Shown: positions 33,944 to 42,180 of the stretch, piece after piece | How positions within the stretch are numbered: position 1 is the stretch's first letter | How the letters are laid out: each line of letters starts with the position of its first letter | Source: an uncultured Dorea sp. | Lineage (GTDB): Bacteria; Bacillota; Clostridia; Lachnospirales; Lachnospiraceae | Assembly (NCBI GenBank): GCA_947388185.1 | Contig: CANDQP010000015.1 | Coordinates: 1 to 42,215, forward strand | Direction: 5' to 3' | DNA: 42,215 bases | Translations under genes and position numbers: made by a program | Notes under the pieces: generated by a model | What the model was told of the DNA's origin: nothing | The model's database searches: none | The model's input: the letters and a program-made list of their open reading frames with translations, nothing else

Positions 33944-34680
33944 TCAGGGTAAATAATCTGACCTTCTCATACGGCAAGGACAAAGAGGCGCTGCATGGCC
34001 TGGATTTTACGGTGGGGGAAGGGGAGATATTTGGATTCCTGGGGCCGAACGGCTCCGGGAAATCAACGACTCAGAAGATACTCACGGGAATTTTAAAAGG
34101 CTATGGCGGAAGGGTATCCCTGCTTGGGCAGGATATTGCCGCGGCGGATACCCAGGAGTTATTGAAGCAGATCGGGGTCTTGTTCGAGTTCCCGTATCTG
34201 TACACGAACTTAAGCGCCGTAGACAACCTGAGATATTTTGCCTCCTTCTATCCGCAGGAGCGGGTGCGGGACGTGATGGAATTATTGGATAAGCTGGAGT
34301 TCAAGAAGGATTATCTGAAGAAGCCGGTCGCCTCTTACTCCAAGGGAATGCGCCAGAGGGTCAGTATGGCGCGCGCCCTATTGAACAGCCCGAAGCTTCT
34401 GTTCCTGGACGAGCCGACCAGTGGTCTTGACCCGTCAGGCGCGGTCCTGTTCCGCAAGATCATCGAGGAAGAACGGGGAAACGGTACGACGGTGTTTCTG
34501 ACGACGCATAACATGGTGGATGCAGATCTGTTATGCGACAGGGTTGCATTTATCTTAAACGGCAATATCGCTGCCCTTGATACGCCGCAGAATTTAAAAG
34601 AGCAGAACCGAACGGCGTTAAAAGAGCCGACCCTGGAGGAGGTATTTATCCGGTATACAGGAAGGGGGCTTGAAGAGTGA
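33940..34680 (+). CDS. ABC transporter ATP-binding protein
   Basis: A 246-aa ABC ATPase. Walker A GPNGSGKSTTQK, Q-loop region near LLKQIGVLFEFP, signature YSKGMRQRVSMARAL, Walker B LLFLDEPTSGLDPSG and H-loop TTHNM are intact. The short form with C-terminal PTLEEVFIRYTG is typical of ABC-2 exporters for drugs or peptides. Four-nt overlaps with both neighbours show coupled translation. Confidence 0.95.
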   Translation: MIRVNNLTFSYGKDKEALHGLDFTVGEGEIFGFLGPNGSGKSTTQKILTGILKGYGGRVSLLGQDIAAADTQELLKQIGVLFEFPYLYTNLSAVDNLRYFASFYPQERVRDVMELLDKLEFKKDYLKKPVASYSKGMRQRVSMARALLNSPKLLFLDEPTSGLDPSGAVLFRKIIEEERGNGTTVFLTTHNMVDADLLCDRVAFILNGNIAALDTPQNLKEQNRTALKEPTLEEVFIRYTGRGLEE

Positions 34681-35696
34681 GAGGCAGTTTTGTTGCACTT
34701 CTTAAAAAGGACTTCCGGCTCTGCGTATCCGGCGGGTTTTTCCTGTTGGCGCTGGGGTCGCTGATCTTATATTCCTGTTACATTAATCTGGTCTACGCGA
34801 AGCTTGACCAGGAGATGTTCCCCGTCTACCGGTATGACCCCGGGAAGGCAGGGGGAGAGCGGATCGCAGGCGTTACGGATGTCGGCAGTCTTAACGAACT
34901 GGAGGAGGCCTGTGCGGATGGCTATTCTGTAGGGATTCATATCAACGGTGATTCGGTTTCCGGCGGGAAGACGGAGATTATGATGGTATCCTGCGGCATA
35001 GAAAGGCTGGACCATATCCGGGAGGCATACGCAAGATCCCTGCTTTTTCAGGAGGATAAGACGGATGCTGTGGAACAGGCGGAGATCATCGGAGTGAATA
35101 ACAGAGAGATGAAGAACCGAAGGGATATGACTGCAGAAGTCTTATTCTTTGAATTGGTTGCGGTAGGGTTCCTGGGGGTGGCTTCGATGCTTTTTAAAGA
35201 GAAGCAGATGGGGGTGATCCGTGTCCATGCAATCCTTCCGGTATTCCGGATCCAGTTTATCTTATCAAAATTAACACTGATCCTATCGTCGGATCTTCTG
35301 TTTGCCGCGGTTTTAACGGTAGTCAATCTGGGTATGCCGGAGGGGCTAAAAGCGCTGCCGGGCGTTCTTTTGCAGGCCGGGATATTATCTCTTGTGATGG
35401 CGTTGGTTGGTTTCCTGTGTGCGGAGATGCTGCCTGACTTTAAGCAGTTTTCTCTCATCTATCTGGTGATTGCGGTATTTATCACCACACCGGTCTTTCT
35501 TTCGGTGCAGGCGGGCGTAGAGATGGGATGGATGCGGTTTCATCCGATGTACCATCTCTTTACGGCGATGAAAAATGCGTATTTTCAGGTGCTTTCAACG
35601 GGAGGCCTTTATTATGGGGCCTGTGCCGCGGCGATAATTCTGCTGTTTTTGGCTGCCGGATGGGGGCTTAGCCGAGAGATGAAAAAGGAGGGGTGA
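34677..35696 (+). CDS. ABC-2 type permease subunit
   Basis: A 339-aa ABC-2-type permease. One N-terminal membrane helix (about 18-38), an outside domain of about 120 residues (YRYDPGKAGGERIAGVTD...), then a cluster of five membrane helices (about 160-335). Start GTG 34677 overlaps the ATPase stop (GTGA). It should form the pore with the next gene product. Confidence 0.85.
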   Translation: MRGSFVALLKKDFRLCVSGGFFLLALGSLILYSCYINLVYAKLDQEMFPVYRYDPGKAGGERIAGVTDVGSLNELEEACADGYSVGIHINGDSVSGGKTEIMMVSCGIERLDHIREAYARSLLFQEDKTDAVEQAEIIGVNNREMKNRRDMTAEVLFFELVAVGFLGVASMLFKEKQMGVIRVHAILPVFRIQFILSKLTLILSSDLLFAAVLTVVNLGMPEGLKALPGVLLQAGILSLVMALVGFLCAEMLPDFKQFSLIYLVIAVFITTPVFLSVQAGVEMGWMRFHPMYHLFTAMKNAYFQVLSTGGLYYGACAAAIILLFLAAGWGLSREMKKEG

Positions 35697-35702
35697 TGCA
35701 GG

Positions 35703-36713
35703 ATGAATTGGACCGGATTAAAATATCAGCTTAAGGCGCTGCGGCGTGATAAATTATGTATTCTTACTTTTTTGCTGCCGATCTTTGCCGGGATCGCCGT
35801 TAATCTGATGGGAGATATGGACTTCTCTTCGGCGGCGGAGCCTTCCTTCGGAATCGTCCGGGGCGGTCTGACAGAAGAGATGGAGGACTGGCTTCAGACC
35901 AATGGGGCTGTGCAGATATATGACAGCAGGGAAGAACTGGAAGAGGCGGTGAAGGAGCCTTCCACGCAGACGATCGGTGTGTTGTCTGACGGTGAAGGAA
36001 TGAGGACGGTACGATCCGGAGATGAGTTTCACATGTATGCAGTCATTGCAGACAGGCTGCCGACGCTGTATGAACAGAGGGACTGGACCTTACAGTATGA
36101 CTTGAAGGTACTTCCGGCGGGAGGCGGGAATGATGTCATGAAATCACTGCTGATCGTAATCATCATGGCTGCGGCTATGTTCATGGGATGCACCTTCAAT
36201 GCCATGAATATCTTAAGTGAGAAGGAGGACGGGATCGAGTATATCAATGAGATCCTTCCTATGACCAGAGGTCAGTATGTGAAGCAGAAGATCGCGATCG
36301 GGTTCGTCGGAGGGGTATTTTCCACTGTGATCACGGCGCTGATCTGTATGAGGGTTACGGCCGCACAGGTCTTGCCGCTCCTTCTTCTGGTTGTTCTGTC
36401 TGCGTTTACCGCGGCGTTGGCGGGCCTGTTCATTGCGCGGTTTGCCGGCGGTTTGATGGTGGGGATCGTGTATATTAAGATTATAATGATTCTGTTCCTG
36501 GCGCCGCCGATTCTGTTCTATATGCTGGTATCGCCGGACAGTATATGGTACGGGTTAAGTTATCTGTTCCCGTCCAGTGCGACCTTCTATGGACTGATGG
36601 GGCTGATGGAAGGCCAGACGGATATGATCAGGGAGGCGGCAGTGCTGGCGGGACACGGGGGAGTGTGGCTGGCGGTATATATATTGATGGGGAAAATCAA
36701 GTCAGGCAATTGA
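35703..36713 (+). CDS. ABC-2 type permease subunit
   Basis: A 336-aa permease with the same layout as the preceding one: N-terminal helix (about 20-36, LCILTFLLPIFAGIAV), an external domain (about 40-140) and five or six membrane helices (about 148-330). The pair together with the ATPase makes a heterodimeric ABC-2 exporter. GGGGTGATGCAGG precedes ATG 35703. It is the last gene of the operon. Confidence 0.85.
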   Translation: MNWTGLKYQLKALRRDKLCILTFLLPIFAGIAVNLMGDMDFSSAAEPSFGIVRGGLTEEMEDWLQTNGAVQIYDSREELEEAVKEPSTQTIGVLSDGEGMRTVRSGDEFHMYAVIADRLPTLYEQRDWTLQYDLKVLPAGGGNDVMKSLLIVIIMAAAMFMGCTFNAMNILSEKEDGIEYINEILPMTRGQYVKQKIAIGFVGGVFSTVITALICMRVTAAQVLPLLLLVVLSAFTAALAGLFIARFAGGLMVGIVYIKIIMILFLAPPILFYMLVSPDSIWYGLSYLFPSSATFYGLMGLMEGQTDMIREAAVLAGHGGVWLAVYILMGKIKSGN

Positions 36714-36722
36714 AAAGGGAGG

Positions 36723-36751
36723 TTGATAGCATATCGCTTTAGCGATATAAT
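36723..36751 (+). promoter_or_regulatory. Promoter with embedded operator palindrome
   Basis: TTGATA (36723-36728), 17 nt and TATAAT (36746-36751) form a near-consensus promoter. A perfect inverted repeat, ATATCGCT-TT-AGCGATAT (36731-36748), fills the spacer and overlaps the -10 box, the classic position for a dimeric repressor. It controls the Fe-S protein gene at 36792. No repressor gene is adjacent. Confidence 0.7.
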
Positions 36752-36791
36752 GTTAGAAGAGGATGTGTCTGATGAAGAAAGGTGAAGTATA

Positions 36792-37469
36792 ATGGGATTA
36801 ACAGAACAACTAAAGGATGTATTATATGACTGCGGAGCGGATCTGGTTGGAATTGGAGATATCAGCAAGGTTGAAAACAGTAATTTTAACGTGGGAATAG
36901 CGGTTGCAGTCGCTTTGCCTAAAAATGTGATCATTGATCTGCGGACTGCTCCGACAAAAGAGTATTATGATCTGTATTATTCTCTGAACAGGAAATTAAA
37001 CGATATTGTCACAGCCGGAGAAAATTACTTGCTCAATATGGGATATGAAGCTTATGCACAGACCACAGACCGTATTAAGATAAATCAGGACAGAGCCACA
37101 GCAATTCCTCATAAGACCGTTGCTACCAGGGCAGGACTTGGGTGGATCGGCAAGAATTGTTTGTTGGTAACTTCGCAGTATGGCCCGGCAGTACGGATTT
37201 CATCTCTGCTGACCAATGCTCCATTAGAATGCAATAAAGCGATAGATGATTCCCGCTGCGGGGAGTGCAGAGTTTGCGTGGAGCATTGTCCTGCGCGGGC
37301 GCTGAAAGGAACTCTGTGGAATACAGGTGTTCAGAGAGAAGATATTGTAAATGTAGAGAAATGCTACAAAAAGCAGAATGAAATTATGTATGAACATACC
37401 GGTATTGAGAAGGATCTGTGTGGGAAATGCTTTGCTATGTGTGTGTATGCTCAAAAATATTGTACATAA
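36792..37469 (+). CDS. QueG-like 4Fe-4S protein
   Basis: A 225-aa iron-sulfur protein related to the Fe-S half of epoxyqueuosine reductase QueG. The N terminus (LVGIGDISKV..IAVAVALPK) and TVATRAGLGWIGKNCLLVTS match that family; a CxxCxxCxxxCP cluster motif is in CGECRVCVEHCPARAL and a second C..CxxC..C set in KCYKK and CGKCFAMCVYAQKYC. It lacks the B12-binding signature I would expect in a true QueG, so the substrate is unclear; a redox role is likely. GGTGAAGT lies upstream of ATG 36792, behind the palindromic promoter. Confidence 0.8.
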   Translation: MGLTEQLKDVLYDCGADLVGIGDISKVENSNFNVGIAVAVALPKNVIIDLRTAPTKEYYDLYYSLNRKLNDIVTAGENYLLNMGYEAYAQTTDRIKINQDRATAIPHKTVATRAGLGWIGKNCLLVTSQYGPAVRISSLLTNAPLECNKAIDDSRCGECRVCVEHCPARALKGTLWNTGVQREDIVNVEKCYKKQNEIMYEHTGIEKDLCGKCFAMCVYAQKYCT

Positions 37470-37491
37470 ATATTAAAGGCAGGTGAATAAA

Positions 37492-37932
37492 ATGGAAAAA
37501 CTTACCCTTGAAAAACGTCAACTTTGCGATATACAAGGAAGACTATTTGAACTTGCTCTAAAAGCTAGGTTAGATTGTCCATTATTTATAGAATCTTTTA
37601 TGAACAGTAAAACCGCGGCCGCACTTGATGATGTCTATGATCGTTTACAATGGGCAGGCGAGGAATACATTCTTGAGGAATTGAATGATGAAATGAACGG
37701 ACTCAAAAAAGCCGGCACGGTTTATTCCTCGGAAGCAATGTATTGGATAGGGTATACTTACCGCTACTGGCATTACTACACGGGTGAGTATAGTCATGAA
37801 ATATATAAAACAGCAGATGCTAAAATGATGAGCGAATGCTGGCTTGGTTTCCATACTCTTGATGTTGAAATGGCCATTGATGACTTGAAAGAGATTTATG
37901 AACTAAAATCTCATGAAAGGAATGATTTGTGA
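37492..37932 (+). CDS. Hypothetical protein, antitoxin-like neighbourhood
   Basis: A 146-aa acidic, Tyr/Trp-rich helical protein (MEKLTLEKRQLCDIQGRLFE; YWIGYTYRYWHYYTGE; MAIDDLKEIYELK). I recognise it as a family common in gut Clostridia but know no function. AGGTGA lies 5 nt upstream of ATG 37492, preferred over GTG 37483. Codon use is more AT-rich than the core genes, and it stands at the edge of the second accessory stretch. Confidence 0.65.
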   Translation: MEKLTLEKRQLCDIQGRLFELALKARLDCPLFIESFMNSKTAAALDDVYDRLQWAGEEYILEELNDEMNGLKKAGTVYSSEAMYWIGYTYRYWHYYTGEYSHEIYKTADAKMMSECWLGFHTLDVEMAIDDLKEIYELKSHERNDL

Positions 37933-37987
37933 TCTGTGTGACCCGGCAAAAGACGAATATTAATTTTTAGATAAAGGATATGACGAT

Positions 37988-38536
37988 ATGGAGAAGAGAC
38001 AGGAAAAAGTGGTGAGTGAATTACATGAGAGGTTCGAGTTCCGGAATATTCATTCCGATGAGGGTGAGCAGGCTGCGGAGATTGAAAGGATCTGTTTTCC
38101 GCCTAACGAGGCATGCTCCAGGGATATGATGCTTAAGCGTGTTGCTAAGGCGCCGGATTTGTTCCTGGTAGCAGTCGATAGGAACACGGGGAGAATAGCC
38201 GGGTTCTTAAATGGACTTGCTACGAAGGAGGATTCGTTCAGGGATGAATTTTTTACAGATGCCGAGTTACATGATCCGTCAGGCGAGAATATTATGCTGT
38301 TAGGACTGGACGTGCTTCCAGAGTATCGGATGCAGGGATTGGCGCGGGAGATTATGGATTGCTACCTTAAGAGGGAATGTAAGAAAGGCAGGCGCATGGT
38401 TTTGCTGACGTGTCTTGATTCCAAGGTGGAGATGTATCAGAAGATGGGATTTGAGGATATGGGGATTGCGGATTCTACGTGGGGCGGCAGTCAGTGGCAT
38501 GAGATGAGGTGTGTGCTCAGGGGGCAGGGATTATAG
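37988..38536 (+). CDS. GNAT N-acetyltransferase
   Basis: A 182-aa GNAT-fold acetyltransferase. The acetyl-CoA binding motif A is LLGLDVLPEYRMQGLAREIM, followed by the B region MYQKMGFEDMG. The N terminus (AAEIERICFPPNEACSRDMM) matches the AANAT-like/RimI-like group with a PPxEACS motif. The substrate is an amine not identifiable here. AAAGGATATGACG lies upstream of ATG 37988. Confidence 0.88.
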   Translation: MEKRQEKVVSELHERFEFRNIHSDEGEQAAEIERICFPPNEACSRDMMLKRVAKAPDLFLVAVDRNTGRIAGFLNGLATKEDSFRDEFFTDAELHDPSGENIMLLGLDVLPEYRMQGLAREIMDCYLKRECKKGRRMVLLTCLDSKVEMYQKMGFEDMGIADSTWGGSQWHEMRCVLRGQGL

Positions 38537-38652
38537 TTTATATTGCCGATGAGCAGGGTTACAAATGTACTCAATGCGATGAAGAATATTTTGAAGGGTA
38601 CAGTCTTTCCCCAAAATAGAAGAATGTAGTGACTGGAGATATAGAGAAAAAG

Positions 38653-39153
38653 ATGCAGGTAGAATTATTTTCAGACGAATATAATGTCAGATTACTTACC
38701 GGTGCGGATATTAGTGATATATACTGTCTGCTTAGTAAGAATGTTTTATATTATGAATATTGTCCGCCTTTTGTCACAAGGCAGTCCATTCAGGAGGATA
38801 TGGAGATACTGCCGCCTGGAAAGGAAAAGAAGGACAAATATTATGTGGGATTTTATCAGGGAAACAAACTGATTGCAGTGATGGATTTGATTGATGGATA
38901 CCCTGAATCGGGGATTGTGTATATTGGTTTTTTTATGACAGATACATTGGTACAGGGCAGGGGTGTCGGAACCGCGATTATAGAATATTTGTGCGGGTAT
39001 CTTTCAGAACAGGGATATGAGTCGGTTCGGTTGGCCTGGGTAAAGGGGAATCCGCAGTCAGAACATTTCTGGCTTAAGAATGGATTTGTGCGGCTAAGAG
39101 AGACGACGAGCAACGTGGCAGATGAAGTGATATTGGCTGAGAGGATTTTGTAA
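38653..39153 (+). CDS. GNAT N-acetyltransferase
   Basis: A 166-aa GNAT acetyltransferase: IVYIGFFMTDTLVQGRGVGT (motif A with the GRGVGT loop) and SEHFWLKNGFVRLRE (motif B). The family start fits ATG 38653 (MQVELFSDEYNVRLLTGADI); the in-frame GTG 38629 is possible but has a weak ribosome site. It differs from the preceding GNAT, so this is not a recent duplication. Its stop codon shares the reading frame of the following DUF4325 remnant. Confidence 0.82.
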   Translation: MQVELFSDEYNVRLLTGADISDIYCLLSKNVLYYEYCPPFVTRQSIQEDMEILPPGKEKKDKYYVGFYQGNKLIAVMDLIDGYPESGIVYIGFFMTDTLVQGRGVGTAIIEYLCGYLSEQGYESVRLAWVKGNPQSEHFWLKNGFVRLRETTSNVADEVILAERIL

Positions 39154-39237
39154 GAAATTAAGGGATGCGATCCTGGAGAATTTGCTATTTGGTCGGATAA
39201 TTCCATATATTCTTATGGATGCCATGAAAAAGAGCGT

Positions 39238-39639
39238 TTGATCCAGCCGCATTTGTTTGCATATTATACGGAACTTTTAAATATCGGAACGATGGTGGTA
39301 ATGAAGCTTGAGAATCAGACAAACCGCAAATTAAAGGAGGTGTTTGATATGTATGCTCCGATAGAAGAAGGATTCATACACACGGTAATACCTGTCAAGG
39401 AAGTATGTTCGTATGGGGAACCGATTGCCAGGTCTCAGGCCCGGAGGATATTATATCGTCTGGAAGAGTTTCGGAAGGTAGAACTGGACTTTGGCGGGGG
39501 TGATTTTATGGGACAGGGATTCGCAGATGAGGTGTTCCGGGTATTTCAGAATAAGTATCCGGATATTGAGTTGATTCCGGTGAATGCGAATGAGTCGGTA
39601 CTTGGTATGGTTCATCATGTGACTGCGGGAATGAGGTGA
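39238..39639 (+). pseudogene. DUF4325 (STAS-like) protein, N-terminally truncated
   Basis: The C-terminal part of an ATPase/STAS-like protein. ELDFGGGDFMGQGFADEVFR is the DUF4325 signature. Upstream, GTMVVMKLENQTNRKLKEVF resembles the end of a GHKL ATPase domain that is otherwise missing. The same frame is open back to the stop of the GNAT gene at 39153 with no ATG, so the start (TTG 39238 or a later ATG such as 39349) is uncertain and the gene was probably beheaded by a deletion. GTG of the next gene is 7 nt downstream. Confidence 0.6.
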
Positions 39640-39645
39640 TGTGCG

Positions 39646-40035
39646 GTGGATGCGAATGAATATATGTGCCAGGATTTTGAGAAAGATAGAATCATTGAGG
39701 ATTATTCTTTCGAAGTATTTTGGAAGGATGATATTACTGCGAGTGTAAATGTACACGGGGATAAGGTCAGGGTTACGCGGTATGTAAGACATCCTCTCAA
39801 ACAGCTTTTTGCAGAAGATGTTATGACGAGATATCAGTTGAACCGTATTCTGGAGATGCGCTGCTGGGATAGAAGAAGAGAAGATATTGATGAGATCTTG
39901 GTGCATCTGGGGCTTAAGGAGTATAATCCCTATGAGATTGTTAGGAAGACACATGGAGTGTCGTGGAATGATTATATTTGGTTCCGATTTCCAGGTGAGA
40001 AGCTGACTAGTAGAGACGTGTTGGTGAGGGATTAG
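39646..40035 (+). CDS. Uncharacterised partner of HipA-like kinase
   Basis: A 129-aa mixed alpha/beta protein of unknown function (SFEVFWKDDITASVNVHGDK; ILEMRCWDRRREDIDEILVH; HGVSWNDYIWFRFPGEKLTS). GTG 39646 has GAGGTG 7 nt upstream. Its stop is 2 nt before the kinase start, so the two form an operon in toxin-antitoxin order: small protein first, kinase second. No helix-turn-helix can be seen, unlike HipB, so it would be a different kind of antidote, adaptor or substrate. Confidence 0.65.
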   Translation: MDANEYMCQDFEKDRIIEDYSFEVFWKDDITASVNVHGDKVRVTRYVRHPLKQLFAEDVMTRYQLNRILEMRCWDRRREDIDEILVHLGLKEYNPYEIVRKTHGVSWNDYIWFRFPGEKLTSRDVLVRD

Positions 40036-40037
40036 GA

Positions 40038-40802
40038 ATGTTTCGGGAGACAATTGAAAATGAGTATATTGTGATACAGGAGGGGACGAGTGAAGGAACT
40101 CAGATGAAATACCGAAAAGGAGATTATTGGTATAAGAAAGACTGCCGTGGTAAGGAAGGACTTGTGGAATATTTGGTTTCTGAGATGCTTAAATATTCGA
40201 CTTTGGATTTAGCAGAATATGTAGTATATGAGTATGGATACATTAATGAAGCAAGAGGGTGCCGCAGTAAGAATTTTTTAGAGGCAGGAGAAGAATTGAT
40301 AACTTTATACCGTCTGTATTATAATGAATTCGGAAAAGATTTATCTCAGGTATTGGCACTTATGGAGACAATGGAAGAACGGATAGAATACGTTATAAAA
40401 TTTGTCTGGCAGAGTTGTGGATTAGATATAACAGAATATTTAAAAAAAGTATTTACGTTGGATATGCTTATTCTTAACGAAGACCGGCATTTGAATAATC
40501 TGGCAGTTGTACTTCGGGGGAATCGGTTTGTATCGGCACCAATATTCGATAATGGAATGTCCTTGTTGACGGCGAATCAGAGTGTTAATTGGCATTTCCC
40601 TGTAGAAGAGAATGTAAAAAGGGTAGTTGCAAGACCATTTTGCGGATCACATGAGAAGATGTTTCACTATTTTGGACAGGGTTTTTGTGTGGATTTTGCT
40701 GCGGTACAGCAATGGATTGAAGAGGAAGAAGATACAAATGAAAAAAAGGTCTTGAAGTATCAACTGCAGAGATATTCTTTTTTGGCAACGGAATCATTAT
40801 AA
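40038..40802 (+). CDS. HipA-like Ser/Thr kinase
   Basis: A 254-aa HipA-fold protein kinase. It shows a glycine-rich ATP loop (EGTSEGTQMKYRKGDYWYKK with Lys33/34), the catalytic motif ILNEDRHLNNLAVV (Asp149, Asn154; five apart as in HipA) and the metal-binding IFDNGMSLL (Asp171). All key residues are present and the frame is open, so it should be active. It is shorter than HipA and lacks its N-terminal subdomain. It is preceded after 2 nt by the 129-aa protein and followed by a Nudix remnant. Target unknown. Confidence 0.78.
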   Translation: MFRETIENEYIVIQEGTSEGTQMKYRKGDYWYKKDCRGKEGLVEYLVSEMLKYSTLDLAEYVVYEYGYINEARGCRSKNFLEAGEELITLYRLYYNEFGKDLSQVLALMETMEERIEYVIKFVWQSCGLDITEYLKKVFTLDMLILNEDRHLNNLAVVLRGNRFVSAPIFDNGMSLLTANQSVNWHFPVEENVKRVVARPFCGSHEKMFHYFGQGFCVDFAAVQQWIEEEEDTNEKKVLKYQLQRYSFLATESL

Positions 40803-40947
40803 GATTCTTCTGGTCAGGGAGAGGAAAGGCACGTGGTCGTTGCCGGGCGGATGGGTAGACGTCAATGTATCGGTTGGGGAGAATACGGTCAAGGAAGTCA
40901 AAGAAGAGGCGTATCATGCAGAGCACTGGGTTATATTATTTGATTAA
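40792..40947 (+). pseudogene. Nudix hydrolase remnant
   Basis: In the frame starting at 40792 the DNA reads NHYKILLVRERKGTWSLPGG, WVDVNVSVGENTVKEVKEEA, then loses the family and stops at TAA 40945. This is the start of a Nudix box (GGWVDxxxSxxENxxKEVxEEA) without its last residues and without N- or C-terminal domains. It overlaps the kinase stop by 11 nt in another frame. Confidence 0.75.
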
Positions 40948-40959
40948 GGAGACAGAGTT

Positions 40960-41778
40960 ATGAGAATTGTGAATCTGATAGAGAATACACCGGGAGTTCC
41001 GGGATGCAGCTATGAGCATGGCCTGAGTTTCTACATAGAAACAAAGAAGCATAGGCTTCTGGTAGACAGCGGTGCAACGGATCAATTTCTGCACAATGCA
41101 GGGGTACTTGGTATTGATCTCAGCACAGTTGATACTATGATCTTAAGTCATGGTCATTACGACCATGCAGGCGGGATCCGGGCGTTTTCAGGGATGAATC
41201 CGGATGCAGGGATATATCTGAGGGCTTCTGCAGGCGGGGAGTATTATCATCTGAAGGCAGATGGGGAGAAATATATCGGCATTGACAAGGAGATTCTGAA
41301 GCTTGAGCAGTGTGTGTTTGTACAGGGAGATCTGGAGATTGATGATGAATTGTTCCTGTATACGGATGTGCTGGGAACGAGATATCCTGCGAAGGGGAAC
41401 CAGATGCTCAAGCGGAGGGAAGAAGGAGAATTTGTTCAGGATACTTTTGACCATGAACAGTGCCTTGTGATCTCACAGGACGGGAAGAGGATCTTGCTGT
41501 CGGGGTGTGCCCATACTGGAATATTGAATATACTGGATCGGTATCAGGAGATATTTCATTCGGAACCGGATATGGTGATCAGCGGGTTTCATCTGATGAA
41601 GGAGGGAGAGTATACTCAGGATGAGATCTTGAATATCCAGAATATTGCCCGCAAGCTGGCAGAGATGGACACGGTGTTCTATACCGGACATTGTACGGGA
41701 GAAGAAGCCTGCGTTATCATGGAGGAGATCATGGGTGAGAAGCTTAGGGTACTGCACAGCGGTATGACAATTCTGTAA
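40960..41778 (+). CDS. MBL-fold metallohydrolase
   Basis: A 272-aa metallo-beta-lactamase-fold hydrolase. The metal motif HGHYDHAGG (HxHxDH) is complete, with further ligands likely in SGCAHTGI, SGFHLM and YTGHCTG. The order and length fit the group annotated as beta-ribofuranosylaminobenzene 5'-phosphate synthase-like hydrolases; the true substrate is unknown. AAGGAGACAGAGTT precedes ATG 40960. It is a single gene between the Nudix remnant and the T-box promoter. Confidence 0.9.
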   Translation: MRIVNLIENTPGVPGCSYEHGLSFYIETKKHRLLVDSGATDQFLHNAGVLGIDLSTVDTMILSHGHYDHAGGIRAFSGMNPDAGIYLRASAGGEYYHLKADGEKYIGIDKEILKLEQCVFVQGDLEIDDELFLYTDVLGTRYPAKGNQMLKRREEGEFVQDTFDHEQCLVISQDGKRILLSGCAHTGILNILDRYQEIFHSEPDMVISGFHLMKEGEYTQDEILNIQNIARKLAEMDTVFYTGHCTGEEACVIMEEIMGEKLRVLHSGMTIL

Positions 41779-41800
41779 TGGAATTGTGCGGATTTTCTGA

Positions 41801-41829
41801 TTGACAAATCCTGCATTTTCGCATATGAT
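41801..41829 (+). promoter_or_regulatory. Promoter of T-box transcript
   Basis: TTGACA (41801-41806), 17 nt and TATGAT (41824-41829), close to consensus. Confidence 0.8.
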
Positions 41830-41835
41830 ATACCA

Positions 41836-42112
41836 TACATGGGAAAGACAAGGAACGGAAAGAGTAACAGGCGGGGAGACCGGCAGAGAGAAGCTGTCAT
41901 CGGCTGAAAGCAGCTTCGGGGAGAATGTCTGTGAAGTGCATCCGGGAGTTGATTCGGTGAAAAGTATTGGGATTCGTAGCCGGATACGGGTTTACACACG
42001 TTACGTGTATCAAGGTGGAGGACGGCCGTATTATGGATCAGTCTTCTATAAGAGTGGAACCGCGGAGTGATGCTTCGTCTCTTGATGTTTTAGAAAGAGA
42101 CGAGGTTTTTTT
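41836..42112 (+). promoter_or_regulatory. Cysteine-specific T-box riboswitch
   Basis: A T-box leader that senses uncharged tRNA. Seen: stem I elements including the AGAGAAG...GGCTGAAAGC region; a specifier context GTGAAG-TGC-A with UGC (Cys) at 41937-41939; the T-box AGAGTGGAACCGCGG at 42051-42065; and a terminator with arms 42073-42083 and 42095-42105 followed by seven T. The T-box UGGA pairs with a tRNA having U73, as tRNA-Cys does. When tRNA-Cys is uncharged, the antiterminator forms and the downstream gene is read. Confidence 0.9.
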
Positions 42113-42180
42113 ATACCATAAATTGTTTTCTGTATCTGAGAGAGAGCAGTATTATAATATCGAATAAGGAGTGGTCCTAT

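Noticed and set aside
38562-38642. 26-codon ORF (MSRVTNVLNAMKNILKG...) between the two GNAT genes
   Set aside because: No ribosome site, no recognisable family and a short length; probably chance or debris.
41801-42070. 89-aa plus-strand ORF after the MBL hydrolase
   Set aside because: It lies entirely on the promoter and T-box leader, which explain the sequence fully.
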